Made by a program: the position numbers and the translations under genes. From positions 2,475,632-2,539,631 of the forward strand of contig JNVV01000002.1 of NCBI GenBank assembly GCA_000733355.1: a DNA stretch of 64,000 bases. Direction: 5' to 3'. Shown in pieces: positions 12,626 through 23,327 of the stretch. How positions within the stretch are numbered: position 1 is the first letter of the stretch; every line of letters starts with the position of its first letter. The stretch comes from Falciphora oryzae. Taxonomy: Eukaryota > Ascomycota > Sordariomycetes > Magnaporthales > Magnaporthaceae. The notes under the pieces are model-generated. The model was not told the origin of the DNA. It was given only the letters and a program-made list of their open reading frames with translations, and searched no databases.

Positions 12626-14292
12626 TTAGTTGGATGCCCGTGAGAGAGTGCGACTGAGACCGACCTCGGCCCACCACTCGTCGGGAATGTCCTCTCGCCG
12701 GGCAAAGTGGCGCACTATGCGCTGCATATCGCCCAAAAACTCTAGCGGATCCTCTCCACCACTGCTGTTTGAGCCCGTACGGCCCGCAACCTCGGCGTAG
12801 GATCGGTGGCCTGAGCCCCTGCCGCTCCTTGGGAAGCGCGCCAGGGCATGGCGGACGGCATCCTCATCGTCTTCGTCCTCGTCACCCTCTGTGTCGGAGT
12901 TCTCGCAGCCAGACTCGCAGTTGGGGTCCGACATGGATCCGTCAGCAGCCGTGTCTCGTCCTGTCATGGAAGTGTTTGCGGAAGAGCCGGTGGCGACGCC
13001 CTGCGATGTAGCAGCTGAAAGTGATGCCGATGTGGATGCAAAGGATGATCCTACGCTTGGCTGGGGGTCCGGCGTGAGCGTGGTGAGCAGTGTGTCCCAA
13101 CCGTCCTCCGCCGGGCTCAGGCTAAGACTGCGGTTGCGGTCACCGAGCCCGTCCAGTCGAACTGACTGCGTTGCCGCAGCTGCTGTTGCCGCCGCAGGGA
13201 CGTAACGATCCGGCGAAGGGGAGAGGCGTGTCCTTCCCCGGACCGGGTTCGGCCTGTCCAGGTTGCCCAGGTCCGCGGGTGGGGGCGGCGGTGGAGGCGA
13301 GTTGGATGAGCGACCGACACTGGGTCTGTAAACTGGGCGCGGCGGCATGCGGCCTGCAAGCAGCACTCGCGGCCTGCTGCGCGACGCGCGCGGATTCCGC
13401 GCCTATCAACACAAACTATTAGCAAGGCAAAGCAAAAGGACAAGTTACGCTAGCCAGGTGGCTCACTCACCTCCAGACGACGAGCGATTGCCAGGTTCGG
13501 GTTCCGTTCAGCTCTATCACGCTCCCGCTCCCGGCGCTCAGATATGAAACGCGACCCCGACTCGTCGCGATCTGCCAACGACACATCGGGACCGGCACGG
13601 GTGTAGAGGTCGGCCCAGCGCTCGCTCATGACAGTGAGGGAGCGCTCGTCGAGGCCGCCCGACCGACGAGCGACTGGGTCATGGGAGGACGCGGCGCGCA
13701 GAGGCCTCGCGCCGGGGCGGTTGCTTGGCATCGACGGGGTAACTTCCCGAGCTGGGTAGAGAGATCCACTGGCCCATGGGGGCATCCGTGGAGGCTCGTC
13801 GGCGGCTGAGGCGCTCTCGCGCGTCAGTCTGCTGAGCTCCTGGGCCAGAACATGATGCCGCGCCTCGGCCCACTCGCCGCCCTCATATCTACGGTGGACA
13901 CGGCGGATGGCTGACCGGGAGTGGATTGGGCTTTTCGGCGGGGGCCGCGACCGGGTGTCGGATTGGACGGGGGCATTGTACAACCTGCGAAACGTCGACA
14001 ATTGCCGCTTGTTAGATGGACTTGATGGCAGTCGAGACGCGGCGCGTTGGGAAATGATTGCTGCCCGCGCGCGCGCAAATTGCAGAAGGCCGCCGGTGGC
14101 GGCAATCCGTAATGCGATCGCGCAGGAGGGCAATTCTGACCGTCTCGTCACTTTTCATTTCGCGTGTAGATGACGCCAACGCGATGCGATTTTGAGGGAG
14201 TTGGAAGATGCCAGCGGTGCGCCGCGCGCGCGATGAGTGGTCGAATGCGTGGCGCAAAGGGTTGTTTTGAGGTCGACTTACGGGAGACCCAT
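12626..14292 (-). CDS. Uncharacterised 433-residue protein
   Basis: I do not recognise this family. Three exons fit by phase: 14292-14282 (11 bases, MGL plus two bases), 13984-13471 and 13402-12626. The first intron has a GTAAGT donor, a CTAAC branch site and a CGCAG acceptor; the second has GTGAGT and GATAG. The N-terminal half is Arg/Ser/Pro-rich and probably disordered. A Ser/Thr-rich centre leads to an acidic patch (about 349-357, DEDEDDEDA). The C-terminal block (about 392-430) is the best-ordered part, with DPLEFLGDMQRIVRHFARR and DEWWAEVGLSRTLSR. A nuclear or regulatory role is conceivable from the composition but nothing shows it. The 11-base first exon rests on splice consensus and phase; without it the frame has no upstream ATG (only a GTG at 14151). 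Confidence 0.75.
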
Positions 14293-15050
14293 ATTTGCAG
14301 GCGGTCGAGTCCCAGCTCTGGAGCGCCAGGATTGAGGGCTTGAGAAGAAGAATTCGGCACTGCAGTAAACGACAAAAAGCAAAGAAGAAGAAAAGAGATG
14401 GCAAAATGACAGAAACCGAGATGGCAGATGCCGATGGGTGTTGGGCGATGCCGAACGGCTGCTTCTTCGGGTCGCGGCGTGGTCCGGGCTGGCGCGTTCC
14501 CCACGAGAGAAAACAGGGAGTGGAAGCAGAGATGTCCGACGGGAAGTGGATGATGGATCAATCAATTTTGGACTTCGTTTTTGAGTGGCGGCCGCCCGGG
14601 CGGGGCCAGGCTTTCGTGCAGCGGGCATGCTCCAAACATTGAACCCATGCTCGGGAGCGTGCACGGGCCATAGGCATAAGGTACCCCATTGTTCGCTCTG
14701 GGCTTGGTGCGAGGCCAGGTACCACCTGCACGGCGGGTGGATCAGCAGAGACCAGCCACCCCTGCCCCTCCCCACGGGCTCGCGGCAACCGTTCAGGAGC
14801 CTCCCCAGTCACAGGCCGTCGTCGCCGTTTGAGGCTTTGTGGGCCGCCACGGCCGACACTCCTCATCGCAGCAAGCCGAATCAATGCTGTGAGTCACTGG
14901 CAGCACGGCGGGCTCGTTCGTTGTTTGCGGTTTCACGTCTTCTTCGCCGCCTCTTGTTTTTGCTTGTCTGTGTCGCCCGGTGACCCGCCACAAAGCTGAA
15001 AGGACAGGGACCAAGGCCGCCGACGTGCGCCCTCCGTATCCCCGAGCAGC
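14293..15050. promoter_or_regulatory. Divergent intergenic region
   Basis: 758 bases between the start codons of the uncharacterised minus-strand protein and the plus-strand DUF218 gene, so it should hold both promoters. I identified no specific operator. Confidence 0.5.
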
Positions 15051-15999
15051 ATGGACGCACCAACCCCTGACCACCTCATCATTGTCTGCGGCCATGCCAT
15101 CTGGCTGGGCGGTCCGCAAAAGGGACGGGACGAGTCCGAGTGGTTGATCGAGAGCTACAAACGAGGCGAGACACCCACCTTTATCGAGCACATCAAGGCC
15201 GGCCTCCGCGCCCTCGGTGACGATGACCGCTCCGCCTTGGCGTTTTCCGGGTGAGGCTCCGACAACTGTTCCTTCGGTCACTCAACGCAACGTATTGTCC
15301 TGACCACCGGTCCGCACCAGTGGCCCGACATGGAAGGAGACTGCTCTCTCCGAAGCGCGCAGCTACGCAAACCTGGCAGCCGCGAATGGATATTTCGGGT
15401 TTATATCTCCTGACCTCCCCTCGGCGACCGAGGCTCAGCGGCACCCGCTGTCGCCCATCCCACTCTCGCCCCACATCATCCTCGAGGAGCAAGCCTTAGA
15501 CTCATATTATAACGTCCTCTTCTCCGTGGTAGCCTTCTGGAGGCTGTATGCGACGTGGCCCGCAAAGCTCACCATTGTGAGCCATGCTTTCAAGCGGATG
15601 CGAATCGTGGATGCCCACTGCGCAGCCATTGGCTTTCCCCTAGACCGCGTTAATTTTATCGGCATTAACCCGCCTAATTTGCCTCCTTGGCTCCGGGCGG
15701 TGGAGCAATTAGACGGGTCAGCTGTCTCCTTTGCTGGACATGAAGAAGTGTCGGAGGAGAAAGACGAGGTGATGACGAGAGGCATTAGGGAAGTTATCGG
15801 CCAGTGGACCGAAGATCCCCATGGGGCCGGAGAGGCACTCGCCGGGAAACGGCGAGCTCGGAACCCTTGGGGCATAAGCCAGAGACTCTTTTATAACAAC
15901 GAGGAAAAGCTCAAGAGCGGCATTGAAACCGTCATCCTCATTGATGGGACCGAGTCATTGACCACTGCTCCTCGGCCTGGCGCCGCCTGGAGGAAATAA
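15051..15999 (+). CDS. DUF218-domain protein
   Basis: Two exons, 15051-15250 and 15321-15999, joined across a 70-base intron (GTGAGG donor, ACCAG acceptor), give 292 residues. The start DHLIIVCGHAIWLGG, the DESEWLIESYKRGE segment, the AFSGGPTWKETALSEARSY motif spanning the splice junction, and LTIVSHAFKRMR are the conserved blocks of the fungal DUF218 family. That family is related to bacterial YdcF/SanA proteins, whose substrate is mostly unknown and which may act on envelope or nucleotide-like compounds. No signal peptide or membrane span is visible, so a soluble protein is likely. The 3' end converges on the hydrolase gene, with 83 bases between the stop codons. Domain assignment is confident; function is unknown. 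Confidence 0.85.
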
Positions 16000-16082
16000 C
16001 GACCCAGAGAAGTGGCTGACCAAGCCTTTCATTAAATGGTAACTACCAGTCAGTCTCCGAGCTAATAGCTGAGAGAGACACC

Positions 16083-17273
16083 TCAAATTCTGGACACGTT
16101 CACACCACCTGCTCTACCACTGCTGCTTCCCGTCTCCGCCGCGGCGGCGTCCACAATGAACTCGACAGCGTCCAGCACCATATCATCGGCGAACTCGTGG
16201 CCTGCCTCTGGATACTCGCGGCTGTCGAAACTCACATCAAGTTCAGGGGCCCATTGGTCACACGCCTTCTTGAAGAAGTTGAGAAATGGCTCCGAGCAGC
16301 GGTACGGCACGAGCCTGTCGGCGCCTCCATAGCAATTAAGGATCTTCTTGCCTCGGAGTCGGGATGCAAGAAGCTGCTTCACTCGGCTTTCCCCGTCAGG
16401 GGGCAGCGGCCAGGTAGGCTCTTTGGTTCCGAAAACCAGGCCCTTGGGGTCAAACTTTTTGCAAGCCCGAACAAGGTCCGGAGGGAAGTCCTTGCTGCCC
16501 AGAAAGCTGGCTCCATCATCAGCCGTGCTGACTGTGGGCAGCTTGAGTTTCTTGGCGCGGTCGGACATCAGAACTGGGCGATGTAGCAGCTGCCTTAGCA
16601 ACCAGTACGCTGGCTTTACGCCCCAGACTCAAACGTATCAAGACAGGGCTCACTTACACATGTAATCGGGGCAGCCAATTATGGACACGCCCGTCCTCAC
16701 TCGCTCATCGGCAAACAGGAGTTGCCATGTGCCGTGGCCTCCCAGCGAGACGCCGAGCACGTAGTGAGAGTCGATAAAGGCGTCTGGCTTCTCGGGGAAG
16801 AGACTCCCCTGCAAAAGATCGATCAACAGGCCGATGTCCACCACGGAGCCGGCGACTAAAGCCTTCAGGACCGCGAGTGTGCCCCTGGTTAGCCTCTATA
16901 GCAGCTTTAGTTCGCCATCCCTATTGAACAAGCTGCTTACAAACATATCCTGGGCGTGAGCGGCGTTCCCTTGCCCCCAACCCTCGTTGGCCAGCGGGCT
17001 GACCTGGCGAGCGGAGTGGTTGCGCTGGTCAAAGGCGATGGCGAGCAGGCCGCGCTCGGCCGACCGCGGGTGGTCCCGGAAGGCGCCAACAGAGCGGGCG
17101 GCGACATCGGCCATATCGGCGGTGGCGCAGAGGCGGCCGTGGAGCAACCAGAGGATGGTCACGTGTGAGGCGGTAGGCGACAGCTCGTCGAGTCCGTAAA
17201 CCGTCAGCGCATGGCCCGCAACATAGTGGGTTGCTGCCGCGATAGATGGCGCGGGCGGCAAAGTTGATGGCAT
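16083..17273 (-). CDS. Alpha/beta hydrolase
   Basis: Three exons fit by phase: 17273-16941, 16895-16658 and 16573-16083, giving 353 residues. The nucleophile elbow is GVSLGG with Ser161. Asp276 in YGGADRLVPY and His316 in EAGHEF are the likely remaining members of the triad. The N terminus has a strand-like LWLLHGRLC segment where the oxyanion hole would lie, so the fold looks complete. No signal peptide is seen. Substrate is unknown; esterase, peptidase or dienelactone-hydrolase-like activity are all possible. Exon 2 begins after CTATAG, chosen because it alone restores an open frame. The gene diverges from the mitochondrial carrier and converges on DUF218. Confidence 0.83.
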
Positions 17274-18170
17274 CGTACTCGGTGTGGCTGTTGTTTTGTC
17301 TCCTTGAGAGGTGCCTCAGATCTAGATAGAGTGCCCTATGGATCAGAGGTTCCTCGAGCCGGACAATGCGGGATTATGTAGTCTCCTGTCAGCAGCGCCC
17401 TCCATGTCATTCGGCCCGCGCCCTATATGTCTTTCTGGACGGGAAGGCCGAGGGGGAGGGGCGGGTAAGGTGGGGTTTCGCTTGGATGAGTTTCGGCTGC
17501 TGTTGGACTCTGGGGTCCCGACTCGGCCCCACAAACCCTCAGACGACGCCGCCGTCCGGGACATTCTGCGGAGCTTGGCGCTGAGAGCCGTGCTTGTCGC
17601 CAAGATTGTATGCCCGTTGAGCGGAAATCGCGAGAGCTGGTTAGGGGAAAGGAGAAAACCCGACCAATCACTTTGAGGGTGATACTGCCTCAACTAACTG
17701 CTTTTCTGAAGAAGCTTCCCGCCTGGAAAGAGAAATCATGTGTTCTCACTATAACGTCAGCTCAATCGTTATACAGCTCGGCCAATAGTGCAACCGTTAC
17801 TTTGTTATAGCATGCTTTCCTGCTTCTAATCCTTTTGTTCTCATTATTTATTGCATGTATATATATATATATATATATATATATTGGTCATCACTTGCGC
17901 ATTGCCAGACGTGTCAGTCAGTCCGACTCTTCAGATTCCAGCATGTGAATAGCAGGATCAATCACATCTGAATATCAAAGGAGCAGTGAGAGACCCAGCC
18001 CCACTAAAATATTCCTGGTATTTTTTTCCTCCTCCGGTATCGCCCTGAAAGCACCTGCAGCCGAGACTCATTTTTAACACCACAGGATCATGCTGAAGGT
18101 ATGATAAGGTGACAATTGCCCCATCAGTACACATTGCTCTTTGAGCAGACTTGCCGAAAGGTCTGGCGCC
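17274..18170. promoter_or_regulatory. Divergent promoter region of hydrolase and mitochondrial carrier
   Basis: 897 bases between two start codons pointing outward. It contains CCAAT at 17664-17668 and 17782-17786 and a (TA)13 microsatellite at 17858-17884. No gene is supported inside. Confidence 0.5.
17858..17884. repeat. TA dinucleotide microsatellite
   Basis: Perfect run of 13 TA units plus one base, in the shared promoter region, about 290 bases upstream of the carrier start codon. Confidence 0.95.
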
Positions 18171-19261
18171 ATGGCAGCTGAGACGCAGCCGCAACCACGA
18201 CCGGCCGAGACGCCGGCCGTAGGCCAGAATTATAAAGGCTTTGTCGCCGGCGTTTTCAGTGGCATCGCAAAGCTCTCGGGTAAGCCCCAGGCGCAACAAT
18301 ACCACAGCCTAGACCCATTGCTTCAAGAACTTGTTCATTGGGAAATGTGCACGGCAGCTAACCTCGGATCTACAACCCAGTCGGCCACCCTTTCGACACA
18401 GTCAAGGTCCGCCTGCAGACCACGGACGCGTCGCGCTTCAGCGGCCCGCTGCAATGCGTCCTGCAAACGGTCCGGAACGAGGGCTTCGTGGGGCTCTACA
18501 AGGGAGCCACGCCGCCGCTGGTCGGCTGGATGTTCATGGACAGCGTCATGCTTGGCAGCCTGACCGTCTACAGGCGCCTGCTCCGTGAGCACCTGTTCGA
18601 CCCGCCATTGCATCCGCCGCATGAAATCGTGGACGCCGCCGGGCAAGCCTCCCACGGCAAGGGGGTGGCGGCGGATACCCTCCCGGCCCACGGCCACGGC
18701 ATGGCTGGCATCTTGGCCGGCGCGACGGTCAGCTTCATCGCCGCGCCCGTCGAGCACGTCAAGGCGCGCCTGCAGATCCAGTACGCGGCGCGCAAGGCGG
18801 ACCGCCTGTACGCGGGCCCCCTCGATTGCATCGCCAAGATCTACCGGCACCACGGCGTGCCGGGGCTCTACCACGGTCTGGGCGCCACCCTCTTTTTCAG
18901 GAGCTTTTTCTTCTTTTGGTGGGGCAGCTACGACGTCCTGTCGCGCTGGATGACGGGGAACACGGACTGGAGCGCGCCCGCCGTCAACTTCTGGGCCGGC
19001 GGGCTGAGCGCCCAGGTGTTCTGGCTCACGAGCTACCCGAGCGATGTCGTCAAGCAGCGCATCATGACGGACCCGCTGGGTGGAGGGCTCAACGACGGCA
19101 CGCCGCGCTTCCGTAAATGGGGGCACGCCGCCCAGGCAGTGTACCGGGAACGTGGGCTCATGGGATACTGGAGAGGCTTCTTGCCGTGTTTCCTCCGCGC
19201 GTTCCCCGCCAACGCCATGGCTCTCGTGGCCTTTGAGGGAGTAATGAGAGCATTACCATAG
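18171..19261 (+). CDS. Mitochondrial carrier (SLC25 family), substrate unknown
   Basis: Two exons, 18171-18279 and 18381-19261, give 329 residues. Three SLC25 repeats are visible through their signatures: GHPFDTVKVRLQ (Pro40 onward), APVEHVKARLQ (Pro159 onward) and YPSDVVKQRI (Pro256 onward). The segment RSFFFFWWGSYD and the strongly conserved LYKGATPPLVGW and FWAGGLSAQVFW are typical of a subgroup of fungal carriers near the carnitine/acylcarnitine and ornithine carriers. It should sit in the inner mitochondrial membrane and exchange a small metabolite. Length (about 300-330) and start fit the family; there is no cleavable presequence, as usual. I cannot assign the substrate from sequence alone. 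Confidence 0.88.
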
Positions 19262-19577
19262 CCACAGCATAGCGTTCACAATACGTAGAGCCAGCACATT
19301 ACCTTGGATACACCTCGACATCCTCCGAAGAGACCCCTTTCGAGGTCCTAAGTATGTCGGCATCACGACACGGAAATTAGTTAGATATCATGGCACCGAC
19401 GGGCGTAGGAGAATAAGTGCTTGCGACCGCAAGCCAATGGCCCCCGTTTTTGGTATTTCGTTTTGGACGACAAAGGTCCCCTGCCGCTATCAAGCTAGCA
19501 ATCCATCTCTTGCCCATCCCATTCCCAAATCCCATAGAGAAACCCCAAGAACTCCGGTTATATGCGTAGAGATTCGT
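19262..19577. other. Convergent 3' region of carrier and eL22
   Basis: 316 bases between the two stop codons. It should hold both 3' untranslated regions and nothing else is seen. Confidence 0.6.
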
Positions 19578-20160
19578 TTACTCGTCATCCTCCTCGTCGG
19601 CATCGTTGACGACGTTGAAGAACTTGAGCTCGTAGACACCCTTGGAGGTCGAGACAACACGAAGCCAATCGCGGAGCTGCTGCTTCTTGAGGAACTTCTT
19701 GGTCCTGCGGGCCGGGGCGGCATGCGTCAGCGTCTGGAGTGTCTTCATCCTCGTGAGTCGGGGGTCGCGCGGCTGCTTACAGGTACTTCAGGTAGCGGCC
19801 AGAGAGGTCGTTGTGGGCAACGATCTCGATCTTGCCATCGGGGATCTGGGAGATGACAATGGTCTCGCCCAGCTGGCCGACGCGGCCCTCGACTTTGATC
19901 TTCTCGTTCAGGAACTTCTCAAAGGCCGAGATGTCGAAGATCTTGTCGTTGACGGGCTGCGAGGCGTTGATGACGAACTTCTTGGTCGTCTTGCCAGACT
20001 TGCCAGCCTTCTTCTAGATTCGAGAGAACACAACATCTTAGCCTACTGTTTCACGCCATCATCTCGGGGTGCAGGGAGCGCACGAAGCGCCATCCCAACG
20101 AGACTGGGCCAACAGCAAAGCTAGTGTGGATCATGGACGTACGGTCTGAGGGGGAGCCAT
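19578..20160 (-). CDS. rpl22: 60S ribosomal protein eL22
   Basis: Three exons, 20160-20143, 20013-19781 and 19704-19578, give 125 residues, the usual eL22 length. The first coding exon has only six codons (MAPPQT), a common arrangement for ribosomal protein genes. Family features: the basic N terminus [18 protein letters not shown], the [16 protein letters not shown] region, the [21 protein letters not shown]-binding part, and the acidic C terminus NDADEEDDE. eL22 is a non-essential component of the large subunit that binds 25S rRNA near the exit-tunnel side. Donors and acceptors (GTACGT/TCTAG and GTAAGC/GCAG) agree with phase. Confidence 0.96.
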
Positions 20161-21601
20161 TGCTTCTGATTTTTTGAGTACGGAACGCAAAGAGGTAGAA
20201 TCCTGCGTCTCTTTTTTTTTCGGTCGCGATCAAAGGTGAGGGTCAAAAAAAGAACCAAATACTTTCAGCCTTTCTAATGGCGGGGAATTTTACTGTGGGA
20301 GTGGAGCGTGCCAGTTTAGGGCACAGAATTCAATTGTGGCGGTGTGGTATATGACTGAACCGGAATGGGACCGCTGTGGCTGGTGGCCCGGCAGCCCGAT
20401 CGGACCGCCGACCAAGCACACCACGCTCTCTCCGGAGCCGCAGCCTCGGAGCTAATCGGATTGTGGCCGGCCGCGACGGTCCAAAGCTTTAGATGTTATT
20501 TGCCTTTAAGGAGGTACCTAGGTTGCCATATGCTCCTTTGAAGACTGCAGAGACGCTTCAGGAGCCTTGAAACTGCATAATAGGGCATGATCCAGACGAG
20601 CATATCCCGCTCAGGGCTCGATGCAGAGTCGGGAGCACAGTCTCGTCTGTAAGAGAACCGAGCAGAAGTAATAAAGAGGCTGGGAGACTCCCCGCACAAT
20701 CGATGTGGCAGCAGAGACTACTATCGGCACCAAATGCTGCCAACTTGGTGGCACAGCTCTTGCGCTGAAGCACAAAGAACGGATGCCCGCCTGGAAAGTC
20801 AGTTATGATTTATCGCTGTGCGACTGGCTCATCGAGTGTAATCCTTGGCTGTGATTTTCAGACTCAAGATATGCCAAAGTGCTTCGGGAAACTCAAGAGT
20901 GCTCACCATCAGAGAATGCCTCGGGGGCCTGTGTGTGCAGGGTTTCTCAGGGGTGGACGCGCGTCCACCCGGAAAGCTTGGACTAGATAGTGTCTTGGTA
21001 TTCCCCATGATGAGTTCATGAGTCGAGCACGAGCGGGAGTGCCAAAACCAAAAATCAGGGAGCATCCAGCGCTTCACAATCGTCATTTGGGATGGAACCC
21101 AATGCTTGGAATCTGCTGAATTGCAATCTCGAATTGTGGGGATCGCCGATGCTTGGCTGCTCTGAAAAAGAAGAAGCTTTTCTCCTGCCGCCCGTCATTG
21201 TGATCCTCTTTTGGAGGCGCTCTGAATCCGTTCTTTCCGCTGCTGAGGACGGGACGGCAAGACGGCTTGTCGGTACGTGCAGACAAATTGGATTGGAAAC
21301 CCTTGGCAGCAGCAATGGCACTCTGTATCCCGGAACCCTGCCTGCCCACCGACCTTACTGGTACGATGTTGACAGCAATAAAGTCACAGGGTGTGAACGA
21401 GTTGAGGACTTGAGGACTTCCCGAAATGGGCTCCTGGAGTATTGCCCGATTCGCGTCGCCGTTGCCAGCCAACGACAGGCCCATTCGAGTGGCGGCGAGA
21501 TGCGCGGCCGTGATTTGCGATAATCCATCCTGGTTACAACGGCAAAGACGTTCCATGTCACTTGCCAGATGAAAGCAGATGATGCTAGTCCCCAAAGGGG
21601 C

Positions 21602-21618
21602 AAAAAAAAAAAAAAAAA
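21602..21618. repeat. A-run, 17 bases
   Basis: Uninterrupted A-run in the eL22-PMP3 interval. Confidence 0.95.
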
Positions 21619-22683
21619 CCCCTGCAAATCCGTGGACGACTGAGCCACAATTGTACGTGCTCGATCGTGTTGCTGGGGGTACGCCTTATCTTGCGCCACT
21701 CGGGTCCCCGCGGCCTAGGACATGACGGGTGCTCACATGGGGTTTCCTAGTGTCATTAGCCACGCCCACCGATGTCATGGCATTCGTCAAGGCCTGGCAA
21801 GGCCTGGGCCCGACCAGGGCGTGTGGGGCAGAGCAGCGAAACAACAACTTGATGGGTGACGTAGGTGAGGCGCCCCCTGCCAACTGGATGTTGCTTGGGT
21901 CTTTTGCCTGTGCCGAATATCCACCACGCGAGCTTCTCGGGTCGGGAAGGATGGGAACTGGGCCCGCAGGCGCATGCGAGCGCGGCTAGGCCAAGCCTCC
22001 AGCTCAGAAATTTCCGGAGGTCATCGGCCGAGGAGTGGGACTTTTATGTGCTTTGTCTGGGACGGGCACTCCGAGAACTTTGCCGCGACAACCTGGGGGG
22101 TGTATGAAGTGCTCTGCGAGGAGCACTGGGTACTGGCCCAGCCATCCCATCGCTACGAAGAGTTAGGTACAGCAGGCGTTCTTGGCTTCCTCAGCGAACT
22201 GCGAGTAGCCGTCCGCGTCGGGCCAAAGCGACAGACGGTGAAGGGAAGATGGGAAACAGATGCAATGCAGTGCAGCACAGGCTCTCTATCCTCCTCCCCG
22301 TGACCCTTTTCCCGGAGCTTTTAGTTCACGGATATGATGCAAGGATTTAGGCCGAGAGCTCGTGCCAGAAGCCGGACCTGTCGAGCTTGTTTCACCTCTG
22401 ACCTCGATGCGTAGGGCTGCCCGCGCTTGACGGTGTCGGGCGGGATGGAAGGCACAAAGGGAATTAGGACAAGGAAAATGATCGGGCATTGGCGGGCCAG
22501 TGCCGGCCTAGTGGATGGCCGCCCCGTCTCTGCCCAGCAATATGTATGACGCATTTGCCGTTCTCCAATCGCCCGTTCAATCTTGCTCGTCCGGTGGTCA
22601 AACGGGGTGGTACTTTGGCAGCACCCAAGGCCAAGCCTCCTGAGTGGCACTGGGCCAAGCAGGTTGCGCGCTGCTGGGGGAAG

Positions 22684-22706
22684 GTGTGTGTGTGCGTGTG
22701 CGCGTG
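22684..22706. repeat. Alternating GT/GC tract
   Basis: 23 bases of alternating purine-pyrimidine (GT with three GC steps), a possible Z-DNA-prone element about 270 bases upstream of the PMP3 start codon. Confidence 0.85.
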
Positions 22707-22972
22707 CGGTGGCACCTCTTGGGAGTCCTCTCCAGCAAGCAGCACCCATTCATTCCACAGTCCGAAAGGACCAGGGTCAGGCCATTTCCGGATTCCGGTC
22801 CATCTGGGTTCTAATTATTTAAAAACCTCCACGCCCGCTCGTCCGTCACTACAAAACCCAACCCGTCCCTCTCCATAACAACCATACAACGCCTTTTGCG
22901 ACGCAGAAAACTCCTCACCCAAACCAAACAAACAACAACCCCAGCTCCAACTCTTGTCAGACATCCGCCAAC

Positions 22973-23327
22973 ATGCCTTTCACCGCCAGGTATGTCCCCT
23001 TCTCCTCCTCACGCCTGCTTGACGGTTTCCCGATCGCGTCCCAAGAGCTCCGAGAACTGAAAGCATGCTGACCTGGCCGCCTACAGCGACATCTGCAAGA
23101 TCATTCTTGCCATCATCCTCCCTCCTCTGGGTGTCTTCCTGGAGCGTGGCTGCGGTGCCGACCTGCTCATCAACATCCTGCTGACCATTCTCGGTACGTT
23201 GCCGCTCGTTCACGCAGCTCCTCCCCCTGCGACCGTCGACAAGGAAAGTGGCTTGCGACTAACATGGGCCATTCTAGGTTACCTGCCCGGTATCATCCAC
23301 GCCCTGTACATCATCTTGAAGTACTAG
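22973..23327 (+). CDS. PMP3: Plasma membrane proteolipid 3 (Pmp3/UPF0057)
   Basis: Three small exons, 22973-22989 (17 bases), 23087-23193 and 23278-23327, give only 57 residues. It has the two membrane segments and the family signature: DICKIILAIILPPLGVFLE, a short loop with RGCGADLLIN, then ILLTILGYLPGIIHALYIIL. Pmp3 proteins sit in the plasma membrane, affect membrane potential and cation tolerance, and are usually abundant and stress-induced. No exon is long enough to be seen as a gene on its own; the joined product matches the family over its whole length with consistent phases (GTATGT/CTACAG and GTACGT/TCTAG). Confidence 0.95.

Larger units (their letters stand above)
20161..22972. other. 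Gene-free region between eL22 and PMP3 starts
   Basis: 2.8 kb between two start codons that point outward. I find no recognisable gene on either strand. It holds a TACCTAGGT half-palindrome at 20515-20523, a 17-base A-run at 21602-21618 and a GT/GC-alternating tract at 22684-22706. The last few hundred bases before 22973 become C- and A-rich (CAAACAAACAACAACC), typical of a fungal leader. Both flanking genes are probably highly expressed, so a large promoter is possible. Confidence 0.6.
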
